DNA from: JBGVMW01 sp045125095
GTDB lineage: Bacteria > Bacillota > Clostridia > Lachnospirales > Lachnospiraceae
Length of the DNA: 5,862 nucleotides
Assembly (NCBI GenBank): GCA_045125095.1
Contig: JBGVMW010000123.1
Span: 1-5,862, forward strand
Reading direction: 5' to 3'
Position numbers and translations under genes: made by a program. The notes below the pieces were generated by a model that saw only the letters and a program-made list of their open reading frames with translations, searched no databases and was not told the DNA's origin. Positions 1 to 5,198 of this stretch are shown here, piece after piece (position 1 is the first letter of the stretch; each line of letters opens with the position of its first letter).

Positions 1-19
1 GGCTGTGTATTTTACAGCC
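1..19 (-). terminator. Possible hairpin terminator at the left edge
   Basis: A 6-bp perfect inverted repeat, GGCTGT at 1-6 and ACAGCC at 14-19, encloses a 7-nt AT-rich loop. On the minus strand it lies about 120 bases downstream of the LSm-like gene and could end its transcript. The T-tract that would decide this lies outside the window, and on the plus strand the following bases are not T-rich. The repeat is seen directly; the terminator role is inference. Confidence 0.3.
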
Positions 20-105
20 TTAGTGTCCGCTACGTTTGAAGGGAGCGAGAGCGAGTCAAATATAGACTATGTAGTAAGCAGCTATTTGCACAAACAATTC
101 TGACA

Positions 106-134
106 ATTTGCGGCTGGCTTTCACTTTCGCAAAT
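106..134. repeat. 7-bp inverted repeat downstream of the LSm-like gene
   Basis: ATTTGCG (106-112) and CGCAAAT (128-134) form a perfect inverted repeat with a 15-base spacer, just past the stop codon of the small gene at 137-346. No U-run follows on either strand, so it is not a classical terminator. It may be an RNA 3' stem. Otherwise bases 20-136 hold no recognisable gene; GAGCGA is repeated in tandem around 43-56. Confidence 0.4.
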
Positions 135-136
135 GC

Positions 137-346
137 CTATATTACTGTTATCTTTTGTATGTCCGTTGCTTCAAATTCAATCAATCGACCATCTTTAGTA
201 TCAACAATAATGGACTCGTTACCGCTCTCATTATCATCGGCATAAACATATTCGGATACATAACCTTCAAACACCTTGTTGTCTGGCGTAACAATTTTTA
301 CATGTTTTCCCGAATACACACCTATACTTTTTTCTGCTCCTGACAT
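137..346 (-). CDS. Small LSm-like hypothetical protein
   Basis: This 69-residue protein has no signal peptide or membrane segment and is rich in acidic residues. The pattern GKHVKIVTPDNKVFEGYV, an acidic loop (DDNESGNES), then IIVDTKDGRLIEF and DIQKITVI gives alternating beta strands. That resembles the short LSm-like proteins common in Clostridia, in which a bent five-stranded sheet is closed by a final Ile/Val-rich strand. The function of these small clostridial members is unknown; RNA binding would be a guess from the fold. The ATG at 346 is preceded by AGAAGGAT (351-358), and a TATAAT box lies at 411-416, so it probably has its own promoter and is separate from the MATE/AraC operon. The family call is from pattern recognition, with moderate certainty; that it is a real gene is well supported. 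Confidence 0.7.
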   Translation of the reverse strand: MSGAEKSIGVYSGKHVKIVTPDNKVFEGYVSEYVYADDNESGNESIIVDTKDGRLIEFEATDIQKITVI

Positions 347-410
347 AACAATCCTTCTTTCTATGTGTACCTTACCGATGTAGCTTTCGAATTTTCCTTT
401 TCCTACTGAT

Positions 411-416
411 ATTATA
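411..416 (-). promoter_or_regulatory. -10 box for the LSm-like gene
   Basis: A perfect TATAAT on the minus strand, about 65 bases before the start codon at 346. No good -35 hexamer is found 16-18 bases upstream, where the sequence is T-rich, so this may be a weak or activator-dependent promoter. The predicted leader is about 58 nt. Confidence 0.45.
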
Positions 417-445
417 CACGAACAATGTGTCCCAAAAAACGTACT

Positions 446-580
446 TCAAAAAGACCGGAAGAACCGGAGAAGCTCGTTGAAATAGCAAAGATTCACAGTA
501 CCGAAGCTTCCAATGCCATTGGTATTGTGACCACCAGTACACGAATCAAGCAGTATACCGCAACATTGACAAATAAGCAT
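446..580 (-). pseudogene. Possible remnant of a zinc-ribbon protein
   Basis: A 44-codon frame begins ATG at 580, behind GGGGATG, 60 bases downstream of the AraC-family gene and in the same direction. Its start, LICQCCGILLD, followed by a GG.NTNGIGS stretch and a single LCYFNEL segment, resembles the putative zinc ribbon domain (Pfam Zn_ribbon_2), which usually reads CQSCGMPL, then GTN.DGS, then YCxxCY. Here the second CxxC pair is reduced to one Cys and the frame ends soon after at TGA (446-448). It therefore looks decayed or truncated. Such domains do occur near or fused to GyrI-like regulators in Clostridia, which supports the reading. It could still be chance; the plus strand also has an unrelated long frame here. 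Confidence 0.3.
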
Positions 581-640
581 ATTTTTTCATCCCCACGATA
601 CAAATGTTATAATGCCAAGGCTGTATATGTGCAATTCCTA

Positions 641-1510
641 TTATTTCAGTGGAAAACAAATATCAATCTCCATATAGCCGTTTTCTTCAACTTTGCGATA
701 TATGTCAAAAACAGGTCTTTCGTCAATGTGGTTGCCTGTTTTTGAAAGCCAGCGGCAAAAAACCTCCTGATAGACCATAAACATCATCTGAGGATAACCT
801 TTAAAATGATACACTGCGTATTTGCCGCCTGCAAAAATATGCGTCAGAATATTGGGATTATCTTTGAGAGCCGGATGACTCGGTGAGATGGTCTGACACA
901 GCTCATACATACAGCAGTTTTCATCAGTTATTGAAGGGTCATCTACAGTGCATTCCATATACAGCGTGTCTGCCGAGGACAAGTGCTCGTATTTTTTAAT
1001 AAATGCACACCATTCATCAGGCAGATTATGATAGTTGCCTTTCTTTCTCTCATACAGCACAAAAAAGCTGTCCAACTCCTCAACGGTTATCAAGTTTTCC
1101 GTATTTTCCAATTCATCAATAGATATACCGTGTGAAAAAGAGCTTTGCTCTGCCAACTGTTCACTGACATCTCGAAAGCCTGCAGGCGTTATGTTGAGAT
1201 GCTTTTTGAAGGCTGTGGCAAAATTTGACGAGGAGTATCCGTAATCAACTCCGATTTCTGTAATGCTTTTGTCTTTTTCAACCTTTAACCTCCACGCACT
1301 TCTTTCAATACGGGTGCGCTTGATAAATTGATACAACGCCTCATCGGTATGCTCCTTAAACATTCTCATAAGGTGATATTTAGAATAGGAGCAATGCTTG
1401 GCAACATCATCTACGGTAATTTCGTTGTCTATGTTGTCAAAGATAAAATCAATTGCTTTGTTGATAACAGCATTTTGAATTGAAATCTTTCCGTTTTCTT
1501 CCACAGTCAT
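641..1510 (-). CDS. AraC-family regulator with GyrI-like effector domain
   Basis: A cytoplasmic transcription factor of about 289 residues. Residues ~10-115 form the AraC/XylS DNA-binding domain: a first helix-turn-helix (VDDVAKHCSYSKYHLMRMFKE, ~33-53) and a second (SITEIGVDYGYSSSNFATAFKK, ~82-103), ending in the family-typical NITPAGFR. Residues ~135-289 match a GyrI-like/AraC effector-binding domain, with FAGGKYAVYHFKGYP, a WLSKTG...DERPVFDIYRK stretch and the closing YMEIDICFPLK, whose Glu and PL ending are typical of this small-molecule pocket. The order (HTH first, effector domain last) is that of Rob/SoxS-like drug regulators. I chose the ATG at 1510 because GAGGGAAGG lies about 8 bases upstream; GTG at 1513 is an alternative. 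The start overlaps the exporter stop (TGATG), indicating translational coupling. It probably senses a substrate of the MATE pump and activates the operon. Confidence 0.9.
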   Translation of the reverse strand: MTVEENGKISIQNAVINKAIDFIFDNIDNEITVDDVAKHCSYSKYHLMRMFKEHTDEALYQFIKRTRIERSAWRLKVEKDKSITEIGVDYGYSSSNFATAFKKHLNITPAGFRDVSEQLAEQSSFSHGISIDELENTENLITVEELDSFFVLYERKKGNYHNLPDEWCAFIKKYEHLSSADTLYMECTVDDPSITDENCCMYELCQTISPSHPALKDNPNILTHIFAGGKYAVYHFKGYPQMMFMVYQEVFCRWLSKTGNHIDERPVFDIYRKVEENGYMEIDICFPLK

Positions 1511-2835
1511 CACCTTCCCTCACACAATTTCTTTTGTTTTGTTATGAATAATAACGAAACAATGGCTGTTAAAATCTCTGTTGTAGGCGCAACAAGCCAT
1601 ACGCCTGTCATACCCCACAGAGCCGGGAATATGAATGTAAACACCAAAAGAAGAATAATACCCCTTAGCGACGATATAATTGCAGAACTTAATGCGTCGC
1701 CGCAACCTGTAAAATACATTGAATTTATCACATCAAAACCCATAACTAAAAATGTTACGGCATAAATGCAAAATCCGTTTGCCACCATATGTGCAACACC
1801 ATCGCTGCAACCGAACATTGAGGCGTAGGAGTTGCCGAAAATCGAGAATACAACGGCAAATATTACACCTATTACAAGCAAAATCTTATTTGTTATAGCA
1901 CGAAGCTCCATAGCTGTTTTTTGTTCGTTTGCACCCCAGCAAATGCTAATAAGCGGAGTCAAGCCTTGACCAAAGCCTATGGTAATCATACTGAACCCGT
2001 AAACGGCAAAGCCGAGTATGGTAAAGGCGGCAACGCCCTGACTGCCAACATATTTCATCAATACAAAGTTGAAAGCAAACATAGAGATTGCGCTTGCCAT
2101 TTCGCCTATAAACTCAGAAGAACCGTTGATGAGCGTTTCTTTATTTACGGTTTTATCAAAACGAAATCGAGTAAAGCGTATGCTTCTTTGCGGATTTATG
2201 AAGTAAATTAACTGTACGGCAACTGTTATCGCCTGAACAATAAGAGAGGCTACCGCACTGCCCTCGACACCCATACGGAATACACCGACGAAAATATAGT
2301 CAAGCACAGCATTGAGAACACACCCGATAATTCCCACAATCATACACACCTGAGGTTTTCCGTCTGTGCGGATAAACATTCCGAGTATCGTACCCACAAC
2401 CATAAGAGGATAAGTAAATAGCATTATCTTATAGTAACCGTTAAAATACACAGTCAAATCGCCGTCGGCTCTCAATACTGTCAGTATCGGTGTAAACAAT
2501 GCAAATACGATAACCGATGTGACAATACAAATAACTACCGATGTTATCATAGTTTGCGAAAACACTTCAGATGCTATTTTTCTGTTTTGTTTTCCCAAAA
2601 GTCTGCCACTGATTACCGAACCGCCCACACCGACGCACAAGCCTATTCCCAGAAAGAAATATAGAATAGGCAAGCCTAAATTTATGGCTGCCAGTGCATT
2701 TTCACCCACATAATTCCCGGTAAAAAATGCGTCGGTAATTGTAATTGCCGTTTGCAAAAGCATTGCTATAATACTTGGGATTGAAAATTGCAAAATAAAT
2801 TTTAGTTTGTTTTCTTTAATTTGATTTATGTCCAT
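1510..2835 (-). CDS. MATE-family multidrug efflux transporter
   Basis: An integral membrane protein of 441 residues, the usual MATE length, with about twelve hydrophobic segments in two halves. It predicts export of cationic or aromatic drugs by Na+ or H+ antiport. Family marks: the N-terminal ILQFSIPSIIAMLLQ and TITDAFFTGNYVGENALAAINL (helices 1-2), GVGGSVISGRLLGKQ, FIRTDGKPQVCMIVG, NAVLDYIFVGVFRMGVEGSA, and in the second half GFGQGLTPLISICWGAN. The layout is close to MepA/NorM-type clostridial proteins; substrate cannot be told. The ATG at 2835 has AAAGGAGAT (2842-2850) upstream at normal distance. It is first in an operon with the AraC/GyrI-like gene, whose start overlaps its stop codon, suggesting inducible export of a sensed compound. 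The frame is intact from end to end, with no sign of decay. There is no reason to name a gene symbol. Confidence 0.93.
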   Translation of the reverse strand: MDINQIKENKLKFILQFSIPSIIAMLLQTAITITDAFFTGNYVGENALAAINLGLPILYFFLGIGLCVGVGGSVISGRLLGKQNRKIASEVFSQTMITSVVICIVTSVIVFALFTPILTVLRADGDLTVYFNGYYKIMLFTYPLMVVGTILGMFIRTDGKPQVCMIVGIIGCVLNAVLDYIFVGVFRMGVEGSAVASLIVQAITVAVQLIYFINPQRSIRFTRFRFDKTVNKETLINGSSEFIGEMASAISMFAFNFVLMKYVGSQGVAAFTILGFAVYGFSMITIGFGQGLTPLISICWGANEQKTAMELRAITNKILLVIGVIFAVVFSIFGNSYASMFGCSDGVAHMVANGFCIYAVTFLVMGFDVINSMYFTGCGDALSSAIISSLRGIILLLVFTFIFPALWGMTGVWLVAPTTEILTAIVSLLFITKQKKLCEGR

Positions 2836-2876
2836 AATTACATCTCCTTTGATAGTTCAAGTATAGAGATGTAATT
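2836..2876 (-). promoter_or_regulatory. 11-bp inverted repeat spanning promoter and RBS of the exporter
   Basis: A perfect inverted repeat, AATTACATCTC (2836-2846) and GAGATGTAATT (2866-2876), has a 19-bp spacer; arm centres are 30 bp apart. On the minus strand the downstream arm contains the GAG of the Shine-Dalgarno site and ends directly against the ATG. The spacer contains TATACT (2860-2865), a plausible -10 box without a good -35. If transcription begins at this box the repeat acts as DNA, an operator flanking the -10; if it begins further upstream the RNA hairpin would hide the RBS. The repeat is seen directly, the role is inference. The AraC-family protein is the obvious candidate ligand. 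Confidence 0.6.
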
Positions 2877-2910
2877 TTGATGTTGCTTCTAAATTCGTGC
2901 TATCTTCAGC

Positions 2911-2939
2911 ATTTTCCTCGTGGAATCAAGTGTTGTCAA
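2911..2939 (-). promoter_or_regulatory. Weak candidate upstream promoter for the exporter operon
   Basis: TTGACA (2934-2939) followed after 17 bases by GAAAAT (2911-2916) on the minus strand. The -35 is perfect and the -10 matches four of six positions. If used, the transcript would carry the whole 2836-2876 inverted repeat in its leader of about 70 nt, which would make RNA-level control of the RBS possible. Confidence 0.25.
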
Positions 2940-2990
2940 ATATCACGATTGCCTCTGCAATTCTAGATAGAATACTTCATCACAGCCAAG

Positions 2991-3016
2991 TAATTATAGG
3001 TAATTATAGGTAATTA
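2991..3016. repeat. 10-bp tandem repeat TAATTATAGG
   Basis: TAATTATAGG occurs at 2991-3000 and exactly again at 3001-3010, followed by a partial third copy TAATTA (3011-3016). It is AT-rich, in non-coding sequence, and its period is close to one helical turn. It may be simple slippage or a protein-binding array; nothing else supports a function. Confidence 0.8.
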
Positions 3017-3169
3017 GTATAAAGGGAGAGAGCTATTGTTTCCTGTGGTGTGGTATTTACCCCAAACATTCTCGATACTTCAGGCACCTTTTCTTCATAA
3101 TCGCAGTTTTTACCTTGTGGATTCTTTTCATAGGACTTTTTATTATATAATCTTCTTCCTCCAACAAAG

Positions 3170-3219
3170 AAAAAAAGTGGAAAGACTTCTATGAATATTA
3201 TCAATAGTCACCTTTCCAC
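3170..3219 (-). terminator. Rho-independent terminator after the acetyltransferase unit
   Basis: On the minus strand GTGGAAAG (3212-3219) pairs perfectly with CTTTCCAC (3177-3184) and is followed at once by seven T (3170-3176). Inside, a further CTAT/ATAG can pair after an internal mismatch. The stem begins three bases past the TAA (3222-3224) of the fragment at 3222-3347. It is in the right place and direction to end transcription from the acetyltransferase promoter and insulate the MATE operon downstream. Confidence 0.75.
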
Positions 3220-3221
3220 AA

Positions 3222-3347
3222 TTATTTATTGTTAGCCATTTGCGATGCATTTACTACCTCTGCCATATCATTGATAATGTTAAAGACCTCTCTACCCATA
3301 AGAGCACACTGCTTTTTGAAGGAGTATATCACAGAAAATTCAGCACA
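3222..3347 (-). pseudogene. Unidentified C-terminal gene fragment
   Basis: Between an in-frame TGA (3348-3350) and TAA (3222-3224) lie 41 protein-like codons, including SFKKQCALMGREVFNIINDM and ending VVNASQMANNK. An ATG at 3299 could start a 25-residue peptide, but no ribosome binding site precedes it. It sits 41 bases after the acetyltransferase stop and directly before a strong terminator, as the tail of a longer lost gene would. I do not recognise the family. It may be chance coding potential, though the amphipathic helix-like composition and the terminator placement argue mildly for a real gene end. Confidence 0.3.
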
Positions 3348-3388
3348 TCAACAGAGCGTGTTACTGAAATTTGTAAGTATCCTGAATT

Positions 3389-3946
3389 TCAATTTATTTG
3401 GCTAAATGGAACAAAAGCTTTAGGATTATCTAACTTCTCACCTATGACTTTATCCATCCAAACTATACTATACCATTTTCCAAATTTATATCCACATCCA
3501 ACATGCCTTCCCACAATTTCAAATCCCATCTTATTATGAAAACGTTCACTATCATCTGTAAGATATTTGTCTTTTCCATCAGGACTTGCAATGCACGCGT
3601 GAACTGTATATATGTTCTGCTTAATCAACAATTCTTCGAGTTCCGAATATAAACTACTACCTATGCCTTGTCCCCTATATTCTTGCCTTACATATACAGA
3701 TAATTCTGCAGAATGCTTATATGCTTCTCTTGAATGGAAAGAACTCGCATATGAATATCCAATAATTGTATCATTTTCCAGAGCAACAAGATAAGGATAC
3801 TCTTTCAGTGTATTTCCTATTCTATTTTGAAATTCTTCAATACTTGGAATCTCATATTCAAAAGACACCGCCGTATTTAGAACATATGGAGAATATATTT
3901 CCCTTATAGCTTCCGCATCTTCAATAGTGGCAATTCTTATCTTCAT
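3389..3946 (-). CDS. GNAT N-acetyltransferase, phosphinothricin acetyltransferase-like
   Basis: A cytoplasmic 185-residue enzyme of the Gcn5-related family, expected to transfer acetyl from acetyl-CoA to an amino group. It begins IRIATIEDAEAIREIYSPYV and has TAVSFEYEIPSIEEF (~25-39), the HSAELSVYV strand (~78-86), then the acetyl-CoA loop RGQGIG (91-96; Q/RxxGxG/A motif A), SERFHNKMGFEIVGR (~133-147) and CGYKFGKWYSIVWMDK (~151-166). These match the phosphinothricin/methionine-sulfoximine acetyltransferase subgroup at its usual length, with the normal end FVPFSQ. In most bacteria such enzymes acetylate methionine derivatives or related amino acid analogues; true phosphinothricin resistance cannot be read from sequence. 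The ATG at 3946 is preceded by AAGGAGGG. Two candidate promoters lie upstream and a terminator lies downstream, so it is a short transcription unit, intact in contrast to the broken phage genes next to it. Confidence 0.9.
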   Translation of the reverse strand: MKIRIATIEDAEAIREIYSPYVLNTAVSFEYEIPSIEEFQNRIGNTLKEYPYLVALENDTIIGYSYASSFHSREAYKHSAELSVYVRQEYRGQGIGSSLYSELEELLIKQNIYTVHACIASPDGKDKYLTDDSERFHNKMGFEIVGRHVGCGYKFGKWYSIVWMDKVIGEKLDNPKAFVPFSQIN

Positions 3947-3989
3947 TACACGCCACCCTCCTTTTTACTTAGTGCTATTGTAAACCTCG

Positions 3990-4085
3990 CTAATTCATAA
4001 TATCGCAACCATATCCCACTATAAACTTCAAAGTTTCGCTCTCATCAAGCAAATTAATTGTATCACTGAACACACATTTTTTCAA
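3990..4085 (-). CDS. Doubtful 31-codon ORF after the capsid fragment
   Basis: A frame from TTG (4085) to TAG (3990-3992) reads MKKCVFSDTINLLDES, then ETLKFIVGYGCDIMN. AGGGG lies about 8 bases before the TTG, and the start is 4 bases after the capsid stop, the tight spacing normal in phage operons. It might be the first codons of the next head gene, truncated. Against it: the same bases contain a near-consensus promoter, the start is TTG, and I know no homologue. Confidence 0.15.
   Translation of the reverse strand: MKKCVFSDTINLLDESETLKFIVGYGCDIMN
3997..4025 (-). promoter_or_regulatory. Second candidate promoter for the acetyltransferase
   Basis: TTTATA (4020-4025), 17 bases, TATTAT (3997-4002) on the minus strand. 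The -35 matches four of six positions and the -10 five of six. Transcription would start near 3990, giving a leader of about 43 nt before the acetyltransferase ATG. Confidence 0.4.
4057..4085 (-). promoter_or_regulatory. Main candidate promoter for the acetyltransferase
   Basis: TTGAAA (4080-4085), exactly 17 bases, TACAAT (4057-4062), with TGA before the -10 giving an extended -10 (TGATACAAT). This is the best sigma-A-type promoter in the window. It starts 5 bases beyond the capsid stop codon at 4090-4092 and yields a leader of about 105 nt ahead of the acetyltransferase. Confidence 0.6.
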
Positions 4086-4089
4086 CGAT

Positions 4090-4500
4090 TTACCCCTGCA
4101 TATTGATAGCGATACCACAGGATTTTCTTTGAATCAAGAAAGTATCTGTATAGTATCTGTTCTGATATACATATTTGTCCGCTGTACGGCTGTCAGTTCC
4201 CAGGGTAAATAACTTCATATAAGCGTATTTATCTCTTGAGATGACACAGGAAGGATGCACTAACATCATGTCAATCTGTTTTGCAGTATCAGCCGGCACA
4301 CATCCATCTGTGAAGTCGTACTGTGTCTTGAATCTTGCAGATGGTACTGTTTTAATCTGCACATCATCTAATCCATGCACTCTGCGGTCAATTACACCAG
4401 CTGCTCCAGCATTCATGCTACGAGTAATGCCCTCTGCGTTCTTTAAGAGTTTGTTCATAGCAGAAGTGATATATAAAATTCTGCCTTCCTGCTGTTGCAC
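4090..4500 (-). pseudogene. Phage major capsid protein, C-terminal part only
   Basis: About 136 codons resemble the C-terminal half of a tailed-phage major capsid protein, the shell subunit of the head. Clear capsid-like stretches are EGRILYITSAMNKLLKNAEG, LDDVQIKTVPSARFKTQYDF, KQIDMMLVHPSCVISRDKYA and the end YVYQNRYYTDTFLIQRKSCG. Complete members are normally around 300 residues, so the N-terminal arm and half the core are absent. The frame is closed by TAG (4516-4518) a few codons before the GTG at 4500, and no ribosome binding site precedes that GTG. Sequence directly upstream is the end of a different gene (DUF2829), so a deletion has joined the two, at or next to the palindrome at 4494-4509. 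The TAA end (4090-4092) looks natural. The product could not build a capsid. Confidence 0.75.
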
Positions 4501-4509
4501 CGGTGCAAC
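4494..4509. repeat. Perfect 16-bp palindrome at the DUF2829/capsid junction
   Basis: GTTGCACC followed directly by its reverse complement GGTGCAAC, without spacer. It lies between the TAA that ends the DUF2829 frame (4511-4513) and the capsid remnant, exactly where phage sequence has been lost. It may have been formed by, or have helped, the deletion. It is not a terminator, having no loop and no T-run. Confidence 0.85.
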
Positions 4510-4510
4510 T

Positions 4511-4960
4511 TTACTCTACAATAACCCAGTCCTCTGCAAGCATATCTGCCTGGCTTGCTAATCAGCCAATCTGTACACCAGAAGTACCTACCAAAGCAAT
4601 TGCCTTATTTCCAATTGCTTCATGCTCACAATTAATTACATTTTCATCAACATTTACATAACTGATATTGGTTGCAAGTTCGATATACTGTCCTTTGCCG
4701 TTCCAGCCCTGTCTTGCCACCTTGCGACCTTTTTTCATTACTTCAATCGCAAGTCCAAATGTCATATTGTCGCATTCTCTGTATGCTTCATTAAATTACT
4801 TCTCAGGAGACCAACTTTCGTATCCATCTGAATATCTTACCAGGTATCCTTTATCAGCTGGATTTTCGTCTTTTGGAATTGTCCAACCACGATACCTGTT
4901 GTATTCCCCTCTGCTCATTGGTTTTGCTTCAACAAATTTTGTTCCTATATAATTTTTCAT
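4511..4960 (-). pseudogene. DUF2829 (Tad2-family) phage protein broken by two in-frame stops
   Basis: One uninterrupted reading frame can be followed for 149 codons from ATG 4960 (AAGGAAA upstream) to TAA 4511-4513, apart from TAA at codon 55 (4796-4798) and TGA at codon 133 (4562-4564). Codons 1-65 are an N-terminal region known from phage proteins (GEYNRYRGWTIP, ENPADKGYL, DGYESWSP, then FNEAYRE past the first stop). Codons 66-149 are a full-length DUF2829 domain: MTFGLAIEVMKKGRKVARQG, WNGKGQYIEL, and after the TGA the hallmark LASQADMLAEDW. The TGA replaces the conserved Trp before LASQ. The characterised member of DUF2829, Tad2, blocks Thoeris immunity by sequestering its cyclic ADP-ribose-type signal. 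The remaining four Trp codons here are TGG, so recoding is unlikely and the gene is most simply dead. A 54-residue N-terminal peptide could still be made. Confidence 0.8.
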
Positions 4961-4994
4961 AGTGTTATTTTCCTTTCTTAAATTTGGATATAAT

Positions 4995-5021
4995 AAAAGC
5001 ACCTCTATTCAAGATGCTTTT
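4995..5021 (-). terminator. Weak hairpin across the stop of the Cys-rich gene
   Basis: AAAAGCA and TGCTTTT, at 4995-5001 and 5015-5021, form a perfect 7-bp inverted repeat. On the minus-strand RNA the stem can extend by a G-U and a C-G pair, and the downstream arm ends in UUUU. The stem is AT-rich and overlaps the TAG at 5005-5007, so it may only attenuate, or protect the 3' end of, the upstream head transcript. Confidence 0.3.
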
Positions 5022-5193
5022 CTTTAAGATATTTACATTTTGCATTTTTTTCATTCCATATTTCAGATGGAATACCATTCGGTTCGGGATATGCTTGACA
5101 AGAGTTAGGAATCCCTGGTAAATTAAATCGCTCGCATTTTAAACATGCGCAAAAAATATTTAATTTATATTTATCTATCTCATATCCAGCCAA
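5005..5193 (-). CDS. Small Cys-rich phage protein
   Basis: A 62-residue soluble protein with Cys at 15, 17, 20, 32 and 53. The pattern CLKCERF...GIPNSCQAYP..GIPSEIWNEKNAKCKYL matches small proteins often encoded next to head genes in clostridial phages, where CxxC plus later Cys suggests zinc binding. The role is unknown; it may help head assembly or be an accessory factor. The start is TTG at 5193, chosen because AAAGGAGGT (5201-5209) lies 8 bases upstream and no ATG is available before the conserved part. That ribosome binding site overlaps the TAG of the preceding head-protein frame (5199-5201), a typical coupled phage arrangement. The frame is intact, the only complete gene of the module. 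Confidence 0.7.
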   Translation of the reverse strand: MAGYEIDKYKLNIFCACLKCERFNLPGIPNSCQAYPEPNGIPSEIWNEKNAKCKYLKEKHLE

Positions 5194-5198
5194 ACTAT

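Larger units (their letters stand above)
2877..3169. other. Intergenic stretch without a supported gene
   Basis: Between the exporter leader and the terminator of the acetyltransferase unit I find no credible gene on either strand. The stretch holds small symmetric elements: ATTGC/GCAAT around 2948-2961, ATTCTA-GA-TAGAAT at 2960-2973, and a 10-bp tandem repeat at 2991-3016. The minus-strand frame at 3004-3204 begins with TTG inside the terminator hairpin, has no ribosome binding site and matches no family I know. Decayed coding sequence is possible but cannot be shown. Confidence 0.5.

Noticed and set aside
155..343. Plus-strand frame opposite the LSm-like gene
   Set aside because: Low-complexity, antisense to a gene with a good ribosome binding site, and without start signals of its own.
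425..745. Plus-strand frame of 106 codons starting MCPKKRTSKRPEEPEK
   Set aside because: No ribosome binding site, no family recognised, its second half is antisense to the AraC-family gene, and the minus strand at 446-580 offers a better explanation.
1921..2211. Plus-strand frames inside the MATE and AraC genes
   Set aside because: They lie wholly within intact genes on the other strand and have no ribosome binding sites.
3004..3204. Minus-strand frame of 66 codons
   Set aside because: Starts with TTG inside the terminator hairpin, has no Shine-Dalgarno site and ends in the TAATTATAGG repeat; no known family.
4241..4561. Plus-strand frame of 106 codons
   Set aside because: Antisense shadow of the capsid remnant and of the end of the DUF2829 frame; no initiation signals.
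4562..4765. Separate 67-residue gene for the DUF2829 core
   Set aside because: It is the middle part of the longer frame 4511-4960; the ATG at 4765 has only a weak upstream site and the domain would lack its C-terminal conserved segment.
4796..5002. 68-residue gene starting with GTG at 5002
   Set aside because: The ATG at 4960 has the proper AAGGAAA site and starts the conserved sequence; the extra residues overlap the upstream hairpin and stop codon. It is the N-terminal part of the broken DUF2829 gene.
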